Shown here piece after piece: positions 63,181 through 64,000 of a stretch of 64,000 nt of DNA (positions are counted from its first letter, which is position 1; each line of letters starts with the position of its first letter). Source of the DNA: Aquificota bacterium (GTDB lineage Bacteria > Aquificota > Aquificia > Aquificales > Aquificaceae). The notes under the pieces were generated by a model that saw only the letters and a program-made list of their open reading frames with translations, did not search any database and had not been told where the DNA came from. The position numbers and the translations under genes are program-made. The stretch lies in NCBI GenBank assembly GCA_018771605.1, contig CP076324.1:434001-498000 (forward strand), read 5' to 3'.

Positions 63181-63756
63181 ATGGGTGTGAAGATAGATAT
63201 AAACAGCATACAGAGGGATATGTTTATTGAACACAATGGGGTTCCCCACAGGGTTTTGGACTACGAGCATGTTAAGCCGGGAAAGGGTCAAGCCTTTGTA
63301 AGGGTAAAGGCAAAGAATATGCAGACGGGAAACGTGATTGAGATTACCTACAAGTCCTCCGACGCCATTGAACTGGCGGGCTTTGAGCAGGTTTTTGCAG
63401 AGTATTCTTACAACGATGGAGATTATTATTACTTTGTGAGCCAAACCACCTATGAAATGATACCAGTTTCCTCAGAGAACATAAAAGAGGAAACCAAGTT
63501 TTTAAAAGAGGGTATGACGGTAGTGGTCTTTCTCTACAAGGGTCAGCCCATAGGCATAGAACTTCCAAAACAGGTGGAGCTTGCCGTGGTGGAAACAGAG
63601 CCAGCCTTTAAGGGAGATACGGCCGCAGGCGGTTCAAAGCCTGCCAAGCTTGAAACGGGCGCGGTAATACAAGTGCCTTTCTTTGTAAAGGAAGGGGACA
63701 TAGTAAAGGTGGATACGCGCACGGGCGCCTACATAGAAGTGGTAAAGAGAGCCTAA
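63181..63756 (+). CDS. efp: Elongation factor P
   Basis: Rescues ribosomes stalled on polyproline. INSIQRDMFIEHNGVPHRVL, HVKPGKGQAFVRVKAKNM (with the loop-tip basic residue) and the C-terminal VIQVPFFVKEGDIVKVDTRT GAYI region identify it. Start ATG 63181 (191 aa): the upstream in-frame codons at 63136 and 63163 have no family match, and TAAAAT at 63167-63172, 8 nt before the ATG, suggests a leaderless transcript. It overlaps accB by one base. Confidence 0.96.
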   Translation: MGVKIDINSIQRDMFIEHNGVPHRVLDYEHVKPGKGQAFVRVKAKNMQTGNVIEITYKSSDAIELAGFEQVFAEYSYNDGDYYYFVSQTTYEMIPVSSENIKEETKFLKEGMTVVVFLYKGQPIGIELPKQVELAVVETEPAFKGDTAAGGSKPAKLETGAVIQVPFFVKEGDIVKVDTRTGAYIEVVKRA

Positions 63757-64000
63757 TGGATAAGGAGTTTATAAAGGAAGTTATAAACTTAGTAAAGGGA
63801 AGCGATATAAAGCAGATAACCATAGAGGCCGAGGGCTTTAAGCTCTTTATAGAGACCCATCAGAAGGAAATATCTCAAAGGATAGAAGCCCCCGTGCAGG
63901 TGCGATATCAGGAGATAATGCCCCCATCGGAGGAAGTGCCAAAGGAAAATCTCCACGTTATAAAAAGCCCATTGGTAGGCACCTTTTACAGGTCGCCCTC
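63756..64000 (+). CDS. accB: Biotin carboxyl carrier protein of acetyl-CoA carboxylase (5' part)
   Basis: Only the first 81 codons are in the window. KEFIKEVINLVKGSDIKQIT then IEAEGFKLFIETH is the AccB N-terminal domain, followed by a proline-rich linker and IKSPLVGTFYRSP, the start of the biotinyl domain. The biotinylated lysine lies beyond the window edge. The efp-accB arrangement, with a TAATG overlap, is common in bacteria; accC would be expected next. Confidence 0.92.
   Translation, partial: MDKEFIKEVINLVKGSDIKQITIEAEGFKLFIETHQKEISQRIEAPVQVRYQEIMPPSEEVPKENLHVIKSPLVGTFYRSP

Overview
The window looks like chromosome from a hyperthermophilic member of the Aquificaceae (Hydrogenobacter/Thermocrinis/Aquifex-like). 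The grounds are a leucyl-tRNA synthetase that stops before the KMSKS region (the alpha half of the split Aquificales enzyme), an archaeal-type 3-dehydroquinate synthase, stand-alone CZB zinc proteins, a cytoplasmic Soe-type sulfite dehydrogenase, very tight gene packing and lysine/glutamate-rich proteins. The assignment is inferred from gene content, not from a marker search.

Layout. 1-9832: a complete type III-B CRISPR-Cmr effector (cmr5, cmr6, csx1, cmr2, cmr1, cmr3, cmr4), then a leader with a good sigma70-type promoter and a 16-repeat array. No cas6, cas1 or cas2 is visible. 9834-12364 (minus): mlaE, aroC, rpmB and a CZB protein. 12487-20775 (plus): gatC, recA, pilT, cmk, archaeal-type dehydroquinate synthase, murE, two small proteins, gnd, zwf. 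20889-25362: soeA and soeB with a Uma2-family gene and a CZB gene between them and no membrane subunit. 25363-25820: a gene remnant and interleaved inverted repeats in front of leuS-alpha. 27673-32394 (minus): a surface lipoprotein behind what looks like an invertible promoter, an extracytoplasmic flavin module (membrane protein, FMN-binding protein, porin) and a DUF2325 protein. 32684-40914: folK, fabG, nadD, a SulP transporter, a PIN-like gene, proA and the flagellar genes fliI, fliH, fliG. 40935-47047: a deacetylase, a glycosyltransferase, ychF, pilC, a second pilT, infC and a small membrane protein. 47138-64000: smc, clpC, dnaX with a probable frameshift signal, an MFS transporter, nth, mtnB, a Sel1/Hcp-like protein with two possible starts, small secreted proteins, a methyltransferase, mtnD, thiE, miaA, tldD, efp and the start of accB.

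How it works together. The Cmr complex should bind crRNA from the adjacent array, cut target RNA through Cmr4, and make cyclic oligoadenylate through the Cmr2 GGDD palm to activate the Csx1 RNase. PilT/PilC and FliG/H/I indicate pili and flagella. MtnB and MtnD are two methionine-salvage steps. Regulation seems economical: many starts lie 6-11 nt behind a TAWAAT-like -10 box, implying leaderless mRNAs, and two divergent gene pairs share overlapping -10 boxes in about 20 bp.

The most interesting observations are (1) a 19-bp perfect inverted repeat flanking 230 bp upstream of a surface lipoprotein, in which a TTGACA-17-TAATAT promoter currently points away from the gene and inversion would point it at the gene; (2) an E. 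coli-like slippery heptamer, hairpin and -1 stop inside dnaX; (3) a membrane-anchor/secreted-protein in-frame fusion with an internal ribosome binding site and signal peptide.
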